64,000 nucleotides of DNA from Agarivorans sp. Toyoura001 (GCF_005405585.1 NZ_BJEQ01000006.1:62001-126000); one strand, 5' to 3'; shown: positions 55,329-64,000, counted from the stretch's first letter. The notes: generated from the letters alone by a model not told the origin. Translations and numbers: made by a program.

Positions 55329-55907
55329 ATGGCTGACTACCTACTTATTTTTATTAGCACCGCAGTGGTAAATAACGTGGTGTTAGGAAAGTTTTTAGGT
55401 TTGTGCCCATTCATGGGTGTCTCAAACAAAATAGATAGCGCCTTAGGTATGGGCTTAGCCACTACCTTTGTGCTGTGTTTAGCCGCAGTAGCCGCATGGC
55501 TTATTGAATCCCTGCTATTAGCCCCTCTAGGTATTCAGGTGATGCGAATTCTAGTTCTGATTCTGGTGATTGCTGCAGTTGTGCAACTCACCGAGTTGCT
55601 GATTCAAAAAAATAGCCCAGAACTTTATCACGCCCTAGGGATATTTTTACCGCTTATTACCACAAACTGCGCGGTGTTAGGGGTGGCGCTACTCGTGGTG
55701 CAAAACAACATGAATTTTCTTGAAACCCTGTGTTACGCCTTTGGCTCTGCCGCCGGTTTTAGTTTAGTCATAGTGTTGTTTGCAGGTTTAAGACAGCGTT
55801 TAAAGCTCGCCAAAGTACCTGCTGCCTTTGCTGGCTTACCTATCGCCTTTATTACTGCAGGATTGTTATCAATGGCCTTTCTAGGGTTTAGCGGCATGGT
55901 GGGTTAG
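55329..55907 (+). CDS. rnfA: Rnf complex subunit A
   Basis: RnfA (192 residues) is a six-span membrane subunit of the Rnf complex, which uses the ion gradient to drive low-potential electrons to ferredoxin or flavodoxin. [16 protein letters not shown] and [13 protein letters not shown] carry the conserved cysteines that hold a membrane [2Fe-2S] cluster with RnfE. I chose the ATG at 55329, which follows TTTAGGAAG; the longer frame begins inside the leader. It heads a nif-linked rnf operon. Confidence 0.95.
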   Translation: MADYLLIFISTAVVNNVVLGKFLGLCPFMGVSNKIDSALGMGLATTFVLCLAAVAAWLIESLLLAPLGIQVMRILVLILVIAAVVQLTELLIQKNSPELYHALGIFLPLITTNCAVLGVALLVVQNNMNFLETLCYAFGSAAGFSLVIVLFAGLRQRLKLAKVPAAFAGLPIAFITAGLLSMAFLGFSGMVG

Positions 55908-55920
55908 TAGGAGTATTACC

Positions 55921-56445
55921 ATGATTATTGTATCTGTTGTTGTACTAATTCTGATTGGCGCATCCTTAGGCGCCTTATTGGGGTGGGCGTCTAAAGCGCT
56001 CAAGGTTGAAGGTGACCCAAGGGTGGATGAACTAGAAGCCATGTTACCTGGCGGTCAATGCGGCCAATGCGGTGAGCCAGGTTGTCGCCAAGCAGCAGAA
56101 GCCATGGTAGATGGCCGACTGTCCCCTACCAGTTGCCCTCCGGGCGGTAATGGATTGGCGGCCAGTATTGCTGGTTTACTGGGTGTGGAAGTAAGCAATG
56201 ACCCTGATGCTGTTCCCCTAGTAGCGGTGATTGACGAGTCAAACTGCAGTGGTTGTACCCGCTGTTTTAAAGCCTGCCCCTTTGACGCCATTGTAGGCGC
56301 AACTAAACAAATGCATACGGTAATAAGCCAAGTTTGTACTGGATGTAAGCTGTGTGAAAAAGCCTGTCCTCAAGGTTGTTTAACCATGCAAGCACAAACC
56401 ATACAGCTAAACACATGGCAATGGCCAAAACCCAATATCGCTTAG
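55921..56445 (+). CDS. rnfB: Rnf complex subunit B (iron-sulfur)
   Basis: RnfB (174 residues) has an N-terminal span, the Fe-S motif LPGGQCGQCGEPGCRQAAEAM near 42 and two [4Fe-4S] motifs, CSGCTRCFKACP near 110 and CTGCKLCEKACP near 140. It is the likely exit point for electrons to the nitrogenase donor. It follows rnfA by 13 bases. Confidence 0.95.
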   Translation: MIIVSVVVLILIGASLGALLGWASKALKVEGDPRVDELEAMLPGGQCGQCGEPGCRQAAEAMVDGRLSPTSCPPGGNGLAASIAGLLGVEVSNDPDAVPLVAVIDESNCSGCTRCFKACPFDAIVGATKQMHTVISQVCTGCKLCEKACPQGCLTMQAQTIQLNTWQWPKPNIA

Positions 56446-56453
56446 GAGTAGCC

Positions 56454-57929
56454 ATGTTCAACTTAAAACCCAAGCCTTTTAGTGGCGGGGTACATCCCAA
56501 AGGGTACAAAGAGTTAACGCAGCAACAAAGCATTAGCCGAAGCTTTACTCCTGACCGGGTTTACCTCGGCATGCAGCAACGCAATGGGTCTATGCTGAGT
56601 TGCTTAGTATCGGTAGGCGATGAGGTATTTAAAGGTCAGCTTATTGCTAAAGGCAGTAACGACATGACAGTACCTTTACACTCGCCGGTAAACGGCAAAG
56701 TAGTCGATATAAAACCTTACCTAAGTAGCCACCCCGCAGGAATTAAAAGCCAAACCTTGGTCATTACCTGTAATGGCGAAAAACAATGGGGAGAAGATTT
56801 CCCGCCAAGCGATTATCAAAAATTAGACCATGAACAATTGGTACAACGGGTACTTGATGCAGGCGTAGTGGGTTTAGGCGGTGCTGGTTTTCCCAGCGGA
56901 ATTAAACTCCGTTTGGCGCGCAAAGCCAAGGTGCACACGCTACTGATTAACGGCGGTGAATGTGAACCCTACCTGACCTGCGACGACCGCTTAATGCAAG
57001 AGCATGCTGCAGAGATCATCGCGGGTATCAACATCATGCTTAAAGCCATTGGCGCGAACAAAGCCATCATCGCTATCGAGGATAACAAGCCTGACGCTAT
57101 CGCTGCGATAAATGCAGCTAGTGAAGACTTTAGCAATTTCAGCATAAAAGTCGTCCCTAGCCTTTATCCGATGGGGTCAGAACGGCATTTAATAAAAGCG
57201 GCCACTGGCATAGCCATCCCACCGGGCCAACTCAGCACTGCCCAAGGTATTTTGGTGCATAACGTTGCTACGGCTAAAGCCATCTATCAAGCAGTGCGAT
57301 TCAAACGCCCCTTGATCGAACGCGTGATCACAGTATCTGGTGATGCAATTGAATCTCCGGCCAACATTACCGTGCCCATTGGCAGCCTAGTATCGCAGGT
57401 AATTGCAGAATGTGGCGGGCTAAAAGTAGAAGCCAAGCGGATGATTGCAGGTGGGCCAATGATGGGCCAAGTGCTGCCTTCTCCGTTTGTGCCCATAGAT
57501 AAAAGTATTGGCGGTTTGTTAGCGCTAAGCGAAGACAAAATCAATCATCGTAATAGCCAAGATTGTGTGCGTTGCGGCAACTGCGTAAAGGTGTGCCCCA
57601 TGGGACTTATGCCTTTCCAAATGGCAGCCCATAGTAACCACGACGATTGGCAGGGTGCCCAGCAGTTTGGCCTAGATTCCTGTTTGTTATGCGGAGCATG
57701 CAGCTATATATGCCCCTCTAGTATTCCACTGGTTCAATATTTTCAGCATGCAAAATCCAATATCAATGCCCAACGCAGCATGATGCAAAAATCCAATTTA
57801 GCTCGCCAGCTAACCGAGGCGCGTCAGCAGCGCTTAGCCAAAGAAGCCGCAGCAAAAAAGGCAGCCAAAGCATCTAAACGTAAACGCCCTGCGCGCGCTC
57901 GAGTCAGCCAAGGAGAAACTAATGAGTAA
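56454..57929 (+). CDS. rnfC: Rnf complex subunit C (NADH-binding)
   Basis: RnfC (491 residues) takes electrons from NADH. It has GGVHPKGYKELT at the start, the NADH/FMN-binding GLGGAGFPSGIKLRLA near 148 and GGECEPYLTCDDRLM near 173, and two [4Fe-4S] motifs (CVRCGNCVKVCP and CLLCGACSYICP near 365 and 405). The C-terminus is a short basic Ala/Lys tail, shorter than the long repeat tail of E. coli RsxC. The ATG at 56454 follows TTAGGAGTAGCC. Confidence 0.95.
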   Translation: MFNLKPKPFSGGVHPKGYKELTQQQSISRSFTPDRVYLGMQQRNGSMLSCLVSVGDEVFKGQLIAKGSNDMTVPLHSPVNGKVVDIKPYLSSHPAGIKSQTLVITCNGEKQWGEDFPPSDYQKLDHEQLVQRVLDAGVVGLGGAGFPSGIKLRLARKAKVHTLLINGGECEPYLTCDDRLMQEHAAEIIAGINIMLKAIGANKAIIAIEDNKPDAIAAINAASEDFSNFSIKVVPSLYPMGSERHLIKAATGIAIPPGQLSTAQGILVHNVATAKAIYQAVRFKRPLIERVITVSGDAIESPANITVPIGSLVSQVIAECGGLKVEAKRMIAGGPMMGQVLPSPFVPIDKSIGGLLALSEDKINHRNSQDCVRCGNCVKVCPMGLMPFQMAAHSNHDDWQGAQQFGLDSCLLCGACSYICPSSIPLVQYFQHAKSNINAQRSMMQKSNLARQLTEARQQRLAKEAAAKKAAKASKRKRPARARVSQGETNE

Positions 57930-58926
57930 AATCAATCCCATTGCCGCGCCACATACTCATTCGGGTACCTCTACAACTAACATTATGTATTTAGTGGTGT
58001 TGGCGCTACTGCCCGCCGCGCTCTATGGCGTTTACCTATTTGGTTTACCGGCACTTACTGTATTGGCTTCCTGTATTGTGAGCGCTTTAATCGCAGAGCT
58101 TGCTTGTTTGCAATTACAAGGTAAACGCAGCCTAGCGGCATTAGATGGATCAGCCTTGTTAACGGCTTTGTTGCTGGCAATGAGCCTTCCTGCAAGTACC
58201 CCATGGTGGATAGCCAGTTTTGGTTGTTGTTTTGCCGTAACCTTAGGCAAACAAGTTTATGGTGGTCTTGGTCATAACCCCTTTAATCCAGCGATGCTAG
58301 GCCGCGTAATGCTGCTGATTTGTTTTCCCGTTGAACTCACTAACTGGCAAGCCATCTCAGTTCCAGATATCGGGGCTCAAGGAATCATGTTAAATCAAGC
58401 GTGGTTAGGCATTGATGGAATTAGCGCTGCTACACCTTTAGCCAATCTCAATCAGCTGACTAATTGGCAAGATCTAGCCCTGGGAAAACATGCTGGAAGC
58501 CTTGGTGAAACTAGTGCTCTACTGATTGCACTAGGCGGTGTTTTTTTGATCTGGCGAGGCATTATTCGGCCCTATATCCCACTAGCCTTAATCGGTGGAT
58601 TATTTGTTCCCGCGACCATCGCTCACATGCTAAGCCCTAATGATTACGCTTCTGGTATCGCTCATCTATTGTCGGGCGGCGCAATGCTAGCGGCGTTTTT
58701 TATTGCGACTGACATGGTCACATCTCCCACCAGTCCGCGCGGACAACTGTTGTTTGGTGCCGGTTGTGGCCTGTTGATCTGGTTGATCCGTAGCGTTGGT
58801 AGTTACCCCGAAGGCGTGGCCTTTGCAGTGCTAATAATGAATGCCTGTACTCCGGTGATAGACCACTATCTTCGGCCAAAAATATTTGGTGCTCAATCGC
58901 TATTTAAACGCAATAAAGGAGTGTAA
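57922..58926 (+). CDS. rnfD: Rnf complex subunit D
   Basis: RnfD (334 residues) is a membrane subunit with about nine spans and a covalently bound FMN. GHNPFNPAMLGRVMLLICFP near 115 and ATDMVTSPTSPRGQLLFG near 265 are signatures; the FMN-bearing Thr is expected in the SAT/T-type segment around 180 (GISAATPLANL). Its start overlaps rnfC by 8 bases. Confidence 0.94.
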   Translation: MSKINPIAAPHTHSGTSTTNIMYLVVLALLPAALYGVYLFGLPALTVLASCIVSALIAELACLQLQGKRSLAALDGSALLTALLLAMSLPASTPWWIASFGCCFAVTLGKQVYGGLGHNPFNPAMLGRVMLLICFPVELTNWQAISVPDIGAQGIMLNQAWLGIDGISAATPLANLNQLTNWQDLALGKHAGSLGETSALLIALGGVFLIWRGIIRPYIPLALIGGLFVPATIAHMLSPNDYASGIAHLLSGGAMLAAFFIATDMVTSPTSPRGQLLFGAGCGLLIWLIRSVGSYPEGVAFAVLIMNACTPVIDHYLRPKIFGAQSLFKRNKGV

Positions 58927-58928
58927 CA

Positions 58929-59537
58929 ATGGCCTTACCCTGCGTAGAAAAACACATTAACAGTAGTATCTATCAGTCACTATCTTTAGCTTTCGCAGTG
59001 GGTATTTCAAGCGCTTTACTGGTCGGCTTGAATATCATTACTGAACCCGCCATCGCCCAGCGAGAGAACGAAGATAAACTTGCAGCTATCGACTTAGTCA
59101 TGCCGCAGCAACATTACAGTAATTCTCTGCTCGCTACCGAGCATAGCTTCAGCATTGATGACCGCACATACACTGTTTACAACGCCTTAGATAAGCAACA
59201 ACAGGCCAGTGGTTATGTAGTGCAACTAAGTGCCAAAGGCTATGCCGGCCCAATAAACCTTTTAGTTGGAGTAAACGCTGAATTAAGCATTACCGGAGTG
59301 AGAGTACTAAACCACAGCGAAACACCAGGCTTGGGAGACAAAATAGAACTTGCCAAAAACCCTTGGATATTAAGTTTTAACGATAAAAGCTTGGCTAATA
59401 CTACAAGCAAAGGCTGGGCGGTAAAAAAAGATGGTGGTGAGTTTGATCAATTTACTGGCGCAACCATCACACCGCGCGCTGTGGTAAACGCAGTGCATCA
59501 AGCACTGTTAGATTTAAACACTAAACAAGGAAGCTAG
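58929..59537 (+). CDS. rnfG: Rnf complex subunit G
   Basis: RnfG (202 residues) has one N-terminal span and a periplasmic FMN domain. FTGATITPRAVVNAVH near 178 contains the SGAT-type motif whose second Thr binds FMN covalently, and NHSETPGLGDKIE is the other signature. It starts 2 bases after rnfD. Confidence 0.94.
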   Translation: MALPCVEKHINSSIYQSLSLAFAVGISSALLVGLNIITEPAIAQRENEDKLAAIDLVMPQQHYSNSLLATEHSFSIDDRTYTVYNALDKQQQASGYVVQLSAKGYAGPINLLVGVNAELSITGVRVLNHSETPGLGDKIELAKNPWILSFNDKSLANTTSKGWAVKKDGGEFDQFTGATITPRAVVNAVHQALLDLNTKQGS

Positions 59538-59538
59538 C

Positions 59539-60234
59539 ATGAGCCAATACAAACGCATAATTGCCGACGGATTATGGAATAACAACGTTGTGCTGGGCCA
59601 ATGTTTAGCCTTGTGTCCCTTGTTAGCCGTAACGTCTAGCGCTACAAACGGCTTAGGTTTAGGACTGGCCAGTTTAGTCGTTATGGTATTAGCTAACTTA
59701 ATTAGCGCCTTAACTAAAGATTATGTTAGCCGCGCAGTGCGGATCCCAATCAACATTTTGATGATAGCAACCTTAGTCACCATAACCGACATGGTACTTA
59801 ATGCTTGGGTTCATCCGCTACACAAAGTGCTTGGCTTGTTCATTCCATTAATCGTGACTAACTGTGCCATTTTAGGTCGAGTTGAATCATTCGCTAGTCG
59901 CCAAGCGCCGTTACCAGCTGTGGTCGACGGCTTAGCCATGGGCATTGGATTTACTTGGGTATTGGTATTCTTGGGCGGTATTAGAGAAATTATTGGCTCT
60001 GGTACGCTGTTCGCCGATGCTCATATTCTATTGGGTTCAGCATTTAGGGCGATAGAGTTTACCGTAGTACCTGACTACCGAGGCTTGCTGTTAGTGATAC
60101 TGCCGCCAGGTGGTTTTATTGTATTAGGCATTTTACTTAGCGTGCATAGGCAGATTCAACAAAAGCTAGAGTCTATGGCTGCGCTCAAGGCTACGCCCGA
60201 GCTAAGTCCTACTGCACAATCAAAAGGAGCGTAG
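59539..60234 (+). CDS. rnfE: Rnf complex subunit E
   Basis: RnfE (231 residues) is a six-span paralogue of RnfA with inverted topology. NNVVLGQCLALCPLLAVT and IPLIVTNCAILGRVESFAS hold the conserved cysteines. It starts 1 base after rnfG. Confidence 0.95.
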   Translation: MSQYKRIIADGLWNNNVVLGQCLALCPLLAVTSSATNGLGLGLASLVVMVLANLISALTKDYVSRAVRIPINILMIATLVTITDMVLNAWVHPLHKVLGLFIPLIVTNCAILGRVESFASRQAPLPAVVDGLAMGIGFTWVLVFLGGIREIIGSGTLFADAHILLGSAFRAIEFTVVPDYRGLLLVILPPGGFIVLGILLSVHRQIQQKLESMAALKATPELSPTAQSKGA

Positions 60235-60236
60235 TA

Positions 60237-60503
60237 ATGTTAGTGAGTATTGCTTATGCCACCCCACAGCAACAGCTGTGCATTAATGTAGATGTAGTGA
60301 ATGAAAGCAGCGTGATTAACGCTTTACATCAATCAGGTATTTTAGATTTGTGCCCCGAGATCCAGCTAGAAAAACAAAAGGTAGGTGTGTTTGGTAAATT
60401 CGTTACCTTGGAGAGCCAGCTAGTTGCAGGGGATAGAGTCGAAATTTATCGACCGATTACCTGGAGCCCTCCCGTTGTAGACGATGACGACGAAGATGAG
60501 TAA
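60237..60503 (+). CDS. rnfH: RnfH family protein
   Basis: An 88-residue ubiquitin-fold protein of the RnfH family (VSIAYATPQQQLCINVDV, VGVFGKFVTLESQLVAGDRVEIYRPI). RnfH is encoded with nif-linked rnf genes and, separately, near ratA in many bacteria; its role is unclear. The acidic tail DDDDEDE is notable. A terminator follows. Confidence 0.9.
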   Translation: MLVSIAYATPQQQLCINVDVVNESSVINALHQSGILDLCPEIQLEKQKVGVFGKFVTLESQLVAGDRVEIYRPITWSPPVVDDDDEDE

Positions 60504-60524
60504 AAAGCTACATTTATCTCCATC

Positions 60525-60549
60525 AAACACTGCACCCGCAGTGTTTTTT
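60525..60549 (+). terminator. Terminator of the rnf operon
   Basis: AAACACTGC pairs with GCAGTGTTT around ACCC, with six T at the end. Confidence 0.85.
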
Positions 60550-60617
60550 CATTATCGATACTGTAAGCCCGCACAAACTCACTAAGTAATAAATAGCACA
60601 ATCTGCATACCAAACCC

Positions 60618-60633
60618 TGTCACCTTTGCAACA
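60618..60633. promoter_or_regulatory. NifA upstream activating site for nifF
   Basis: TGTCACCTTTGCAACA fits TGT-N10-ACA, about 90 bases upstream of the sigma-54 start. Confidence 0.6.
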
Positions 60634-60693
60634 ATCGTCTGTGTAACAAAATAAAACGAAATCTTAACTCACTGATAATTATGAATTAAAGGG

Positions 60694-60710
60694 TTGGTTT
60701 ACTTATTGCA
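60694..60710 (+). promoter_or_regulatory. Sigma-54 promoter of nifF
   Basis: TTGGTTTACTTATTGCA has GG (60696-60697) and GC (60708-60709) ten bases apart with a good TTGCA -12 element. The start would be near 60721, 27 bases before nifF. Confidence 0.75.
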
Positions 60711-60747
60711 GCACTAACAATAAGCCAGCATATTAAGGAGTACAATC

Positions 60748-61287
60748 ATGGCAGAGATAGGCATATTTTTTGGAACTGACACCGGTACTACTCGCAAAAT
60801 CGCTAAACAGATCCATCAACAATTGGGGGCGGAACTTAGCGACAAGCCACTTAACATTAATCGCGTAGACATAGACACCCTATCCTCTTACAAAATGCTT
60901 ATTCTGGGTACACCAACCCTAGGTGAAGGCCAGCTACCTGGTTTAGCAGCCGATTGCCAAACAGAAAGTTGGGATGAGTTTATGCCACAACTAGACGTAG
61001 CAGACTTTGCAGGTATTAAGGTGGCATTATACGGTTTAGGCGATCAAGTGAATTACGCAGGCGAGTTTGTTGATGGCTTGGGTGAATTGTACGATGCGAT
61101 TCTAGAAACCGGCGCCGATGTTGTTGGCGAATGGCCAGCCGAGGGTTATGAGTTTGACGATTCATCTGCGTTACTAGAGAACGGTAAGTTTGCTGGCCTA
61201 GTGTTAGATAACGATAATCAGAGCGAGTTACACCCAGAACGTATTAGCGGTTGGTTAGAACAAATTAAAGCAGAGTTTGGTGTGTAG
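60748..61287 (+). CDS. nifF: Flavodoxin, probable nitrogenase electron donor
   Basis: A 179-residue long-chain flavodoxin. The FMN phosphate loop is FFGTDTGTTRKIAKQI near 7, and ILGTPTLGEGQLPG near 53 and YGLGDQVNYAGEFVDGLGELY near 94 are flavin-binding segments. The sigma-54 promoter and NifA site upstream, and its place after rnf, support NifF, which reduces the nitrogenase iron protein. A house-keeping FldA cannot be excluded by sequence alone. Confidence 0.88.
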   Translation: MAEIGIFFGTDTGTTRKIAKQIHQQLGAELSDKPLNINRVDIDTLSSYKMLILGTPTLGEGQLPGLAADCQTESWDEFMPQLDVADFAGIKVALYGLGDQVNYAGEFVDGLGELYDAILETGADVVGEWPAEGYEFDDSSALLENGKFAGLVLDNDNQSELHPERISGWLEQIKAEFGV

Positions 61288-61308
61288 CACCCTATAAAAC
61301 CATTACCT

Positions 61309-61330
61309 AGGGCACATACTAATGTGCCCT
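61309..61330. terminator. Bidirectional terminator between nifF and the GNAT gene
   Basis: AGGGCACAT pairs with ATGTGCCCT around ACTA, then TTTCTATTT. It lies between convergent genes. Confidence 0.65.
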
Positions 61331-61347
61331 TTCTATTTCATGCTTTA

Positions 61348-61884
61348 TTACCAATATTTCTGGTGATTTAAAGCCTCAATACACGCTGTTTCCCCGGTGA
61401 TTGGCACTAGTGGTTCTTCGCTCAAAGACTGAGCTAGCCAACCTTCAGGATGACTCAATACTAAAGGCGCTTTAATCATATCTTGGCTAATCTGACTAAA
61501 ACCCACCTTTGAGTAAAAACTTGGATCGCCATAGGTGACTAACACCTCACCGCCTAAAGCACGTAAATGTTTGATGCCGGCATTAATTAGCTTCTGCCCC
61601 ACGCCTTTCCCTTGCTGGCGAGTAGCCACTGCCACCGGTGATAAAATATAACCAGCTTGCTTATTGGGAAGCACTAAGCGGCTAAAAAATATGCTGGCGA
61701 CGATCTCCTTGTCTTCTAGAGCAACAAAACCAATCAAGTCTTCTGCTTTGGTATTAGCCACAATGTCAGTGACCAAATGGCCAATTAGTTGCCCCTCTTC
61801 TTTTCCTTCTGAATCAGAGAATACCTCAGTAAAAAGTTGAATCACCGCTGGTGATTGATTAGCGCTAAATAATTCGAGCAACAT
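61348..61884 (-). CDS. GNAT family N-acetyltransferase (YhbS-like)
   Basis: A 178-residue acetyltransferase. The acetyl-CoA motif is LSPVAVATRQQGKGVGQKLINAGIKHL near 82 (Q/RxxGxG/A), followed by VLVTYGDPSFYSKVGF. It most resembles YhbS-type GNATs. The acceptor substrate is unknown. It is not obviously connected to the nif cluster. Confidence 0.85.
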   Translation of the reverse strand: MLLELFSANQSPAVIQLFTEVFSDSEGKEEGQLIGHLVTDIVANTKAEDLIGFVALEDKEIVASIFFSRLVLPNKQAGYILSPVAVATRQQGKGVGQKLINAGIKHLRALGGEVLVTYGDPSFYSKVGFSQISQDMIKAPLVLSHPEGWLAQSLSEEPLVPITGETACIEALNHQKYW

Positions 61885-61921
61885 TGTTGCACCTACCTTA
61901 ATTATCGAAGAGGAAAATGGC

Positions 61922-62341
61922 TTACAGATTAGGCCATTGCTGGCTCAGTCCCACTAGGTGAATCAATCCAATAAGCAAACAAATTACCGAACTCCACAAC
62001 CAAAACCTTGGTGTATTGCCCATAGGCTTTTTAATCAACAACAAACCAGCCAATCCGCGAACTAAATAGACCAATGTAATCAGTACTAAAACAATACGTG
62101 GATAAGGTAAAGCGAATGATAGCGTTGCAGCAGAAAAAGCATAAAGCGCCCAAACCGAAAGAATTGCACCAATACCGCTGGTGATTAAGGCAGGTTTAAT
62201 ACTTTTTTGCTCTGCCAGAAGCGCCATTTTTTCACCCGCGCCGAAAAAGCGATACCACGATGCACCAAAAACAATACAACCCACGTGCATAAGGGCGGCT
62301 ATAGCACTGAGTGTTCCTGCCGCTACAAGAAAGGTATTCAT
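61922..62341 (-). CDS. Unrecognised 139-residue four-span membrane protein
   Basis: I chose the ATG at 62341 (MNTFLVAAGTLSAIAALMH), preceded by AGAGGG; a longer frame adds 15 polar residues. Four hydrophobic spans are visible (about 3-23, 45-65, 75-95, 108-130). A SWYRFFGAGEKMA segment lies between the first two. No family is recognised and no partner gene is suggested. Confidence 0.6.
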   Translation of the reverse strand: MNTFLVAAGTLSAIAALMHVGCIVFGASWYRFFGAGEKMALLAEQKSIKPALITSGIGAILSVWALYAFSAATLSFALPYPRIVLVLITLVYLVRGLAGLLLIKKPMGNTPRFWLWSSVICLLIGLIHLVGLSQQWPNL

Positions 62342-62455
62342 AAATAACCCTCTGCTTAAAGTTATGTAAGCCTGCCGTATCGTCACTGTTCATTTCAAAA
62401 CTCGTTTTTAGGCAGTGTTAAAACTAGCACCTAGTACTGGTTTAATTCGTCTTGA

Positions 62456-62941
62456 CTACTCATTACTAATGGCAAGAATTTCGCTGATCACCGCATCAGA
62501 AAACAATGATTTAGACAAATACTGTTGGCCGCCAGACTTAGCCACCAAAATTAAGCCCAACTCTGTTTCAATCACCCGCTGAATGTCACTCCACAACACT
62601 GACGTTTTTGTATAGGGGTTTTGCGTGTTGATGCCGTTCTCGTCAAGGCTCAACTTTACTTCATTGTCGGCACTTCTGCCCCACATTTGGCGGGTTAGCC
62701 ACCATGCACGGCGAAACCGAATATGTAGCACTTCCATAACCGCTAAAACAATTAGCATAAATCCGACCGTGCCTGAGTCTTCAATAAACGCTAGCAACCC
62801 CATGCCCAAAACAAAAAACACTACAGGAAGCGTATAATTGGGCTTGGCATTTTTTCCATAGGGTAGAGTTTGATCAAAGCACTCTGCAAGATAAGCGCGA
62901 GATAAAGTAAATTGAGTGGTAAACGCCTGCATAAAACTCAC
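62456..62941 (-). CDS. YcxB-like membrane protein
   Basis: A 161-residue protein with two spans (LPVVFFVLGMGLLAFI and VGFMLIVLAVMEVLHI) and a C-terminal domain VKLSLDENGINTQNPYTKTSVLWSDI that fits the YcxB-like fold. A GQQYLSKSLFS strand follows. Function unknown across the family. Confidence 0.6.
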   Translation of the reverse strand: MSFMQAFTTQFTLSRAYLAECFDQTLPYGKNAKPNYTLPVVFFVLGMGLLAFIEDSGTVGFMLIVLAVMEVLHIRFRRAWWLTRQMWGRSADNEVKLSLDENGINTQNPYTKTSVLWSDIQRVIETELGLILVAKSGGQQYLSKSLFSDAVISEILAISNE

Positions 62942-63210
62942 TTATAAATGTTGAGTATTGTTAGTAACACTTAATGGTTGAATGGATTATTAGTCATCGT
63001 TAATCTTAAGCTGTAAGTGCCACTTGCTAATGGGCTATTTTACTGTTTTAACGACACAAGGGAAACGCTAAACCAATGGTGGTGGGCAATTACTCATTGA
63101 ACAAGTAACAAATAGCTACACCACAAAACGCCATAGCAATAACCACTGCAGTGTTAATTTTGGCGATGCTTGTTTATGCTAAAACCATTTTGTTTGAAGG
63201 ACAAAACACA

Positions 63211-63855
63211 ATGCTGAAAAAGTTAAACGTTTTCGCTGCAATCTGTGGCTTGTGTTGGGTAATGCCCAGCCTAGCTGAGCAATTTGAACCTAAAACTTTA
63301 GAAATAGTTACCTTACAAAATGGCGCTCAAGTACAGTTGAATGACGACTTTACCTGGCAATACCTGCTGTTAAACACGCAAAGTGAAACAACTGCCTCAG
63401 TTGAAACAAGCAATGCTGTATTACCGGTTGCTGTAGCAGCCTCAGAAACACCATTGGCTAATTCAGAGTCTTCTCATTCACCTGAGCGTTTAAGTGACAT
63501 AGCGATCAATCAAGCTGAGTTACTAAAGTCTACTGCAAAGAATGGCGTAAAAATAAGCCTACTCAACAGCCAATGGGATGATAAAGACCGGCTTGGTCTG
63601 CATTTCCAACTGGTCAACACAGGCACCAAAAACTACGTACAAATATTGCTTGAAGTCAGTTTATATGCCGACTCTGGTACCGTATTAACCCAGCAAGAAG
63701 TAAAAGTTTGGCAAGCTATTTTTAGGATGCCAGACACCTATTTGCGCAAAGAGCAGTCACGCACCAGTGAGATTCTTTGGTTTGAGGGGGTAGATAAAAC
63801 CCAGTGGGATAAACAATTATTAAGCCTGAAAATCACCAATATGGAATCACGCTAA
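63211..63855 (+). CDS. DUF3157-like exported protein
   Basis: A 214-residue protein with a signal peptide (LNVFAAICGLCWVMPSLA). The mature start has LEIVTLQNGAQVQLNDDFTWQY, typical of DUF3157 proteins of vibrios. The C-terminal half is a beta-rich domain (KISLLNSQWDDKDRLGLHFQL). I chose the ATG at 63211, preceded by GAAGGAC; an upstream in-frame ATG would hide the signal. Function unknown. Confidence 0.65.
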   Translation: MLKKLNVFAAICGLCWVMPSLAEQFEPKTLEIVTLQNGAQVQLNDDFTWQYLLLNTQSETTASVETSNAVLPVAVAASETPLANSESSHSPERLSDIAINQAELLKSTAKNGVKISLLNSQWDDKDRLGLHFQLVNTGTKNYVQILLEVSLYADSGTVLTQQEVKVWQAIFRMPDTYLRKEQSRTSEILWFEGVDKTQWDKQLLSLKITNMESR

Positions 63856-63894
63856 TACTGTTTCAACCCTGTGCTAATGGCGCTTGCTTTAAGC

Positions 63895-64000
63895 TTAAAG
63901 TCGCTTAACCATTTGCAGATCGGTAATAATTTCACCTTCAAAAGTGTCGGTAAGGCTATTAGCCGAAAACTCAAATCCAAGTTTACGATAGAAGGTAATC
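63895..64000 (-). CDS. GNAT acetyltransferase, C-terminal fragment at the window edge
   Basis: The last 34 codons of a minus-strand gene read ITFYRKLGFEFSANSL and end LQMVKRL. The FYRKLGFE motif is typical of the last acetyl-CoA-binding strand and helix of GNAT enzymes. The rest lies outside the window. Confidence 0.65.
   Translation of the reverse strand, partial: ITFYRKLGFEFSANSLTDTFEGEIITDLQMVKRL

Overview
The window comes from a marine gammaproteobacterium of the Vibrionales/Alteromonadales type. The evidence is the order ccoNOQP-ccoH-ccoI-ccoS-fnr-uspE-ttcA, the thrS-infC-rpmI-rplT-pheS-pheT-ihfA block, YibL, a CPXCG protein, DUF3080- and DUF3157-like genes, and a nif-linked rnf operon. 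An Agarivorans-like diazotroph is my best guess; genus is an inference.

Region 1 (1 to about 6.9 kb) is accessory DNA. A minus-strand operon encodes an HUH rolling-circle initiator, several small proteins, a 237-residue packaging-type ATPase and a 36-residue membrane peptide, and it continues off the left edge. Two tandem paralogous HTH regulators are divergent from it. This fits a PM2-like (corticovirus) tailless prophage better than a filamentous phage, but the capsid gene lies outside the window. To its right is an inverted-repeat site that shares 17 contiguous bases with the E. coli dif site but has a degenerate XerD arm. Beyond that is a tyrosine recombinase broken by a -1 frameshift in a run of nine T.

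Region 2 (7 to 12.4 kb) holds yibL, a secreted VCBS/FG-GAP protein, a SYLF protein and a signalling pair (REC-REC-histidine kinase and REC-HD-GYP). Region 3 (12.8 to 22.7 kb) encodes cbb3 oxidase with its assembly factors, FNR, UspE and TtcA. FNR boxes lie before ccoN and uspE. Region 4 (22.7 to 28.8 kb) has a Bax-like glucosaminidase, the sirtuin CobB and the aapJQMP amino-acid ABC transporter.

Region 5 (28.9 to 41.4 kb) contains ihfA, pheTS, rplT, rpmI, infC (apparent AUA or AUU start), thrS, riboflavin synthase, a MATE pump whose start overlaps it, tRNA-Val(GAC) and a catalase. The catalase has a perfect FNR box and a 27-bp palindrome upstream. Region 6 (41.8 to 46 kb) is an RND efflux pair.

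Region 7 (46 to 61.3 kb) is a nitrogen-fixation support cluster: modEABC, nifB-fdxN-nifQ, nifLA, rnfABCDGEH and nifF. Each of the five transcription units has a GG-N10-GC sigma-54 promoter with a TGT-N10-ACA NifA site upstream. This ties molybdate uptake, FeMo-cofactor synthesis and electron supply into one NifA regulon. nifHDK are not in the window. The last 3 kb hold a GNAT acetyltransferase, small membrane proteins, a DUF3157-like protein and the end of a second GNAT gene.
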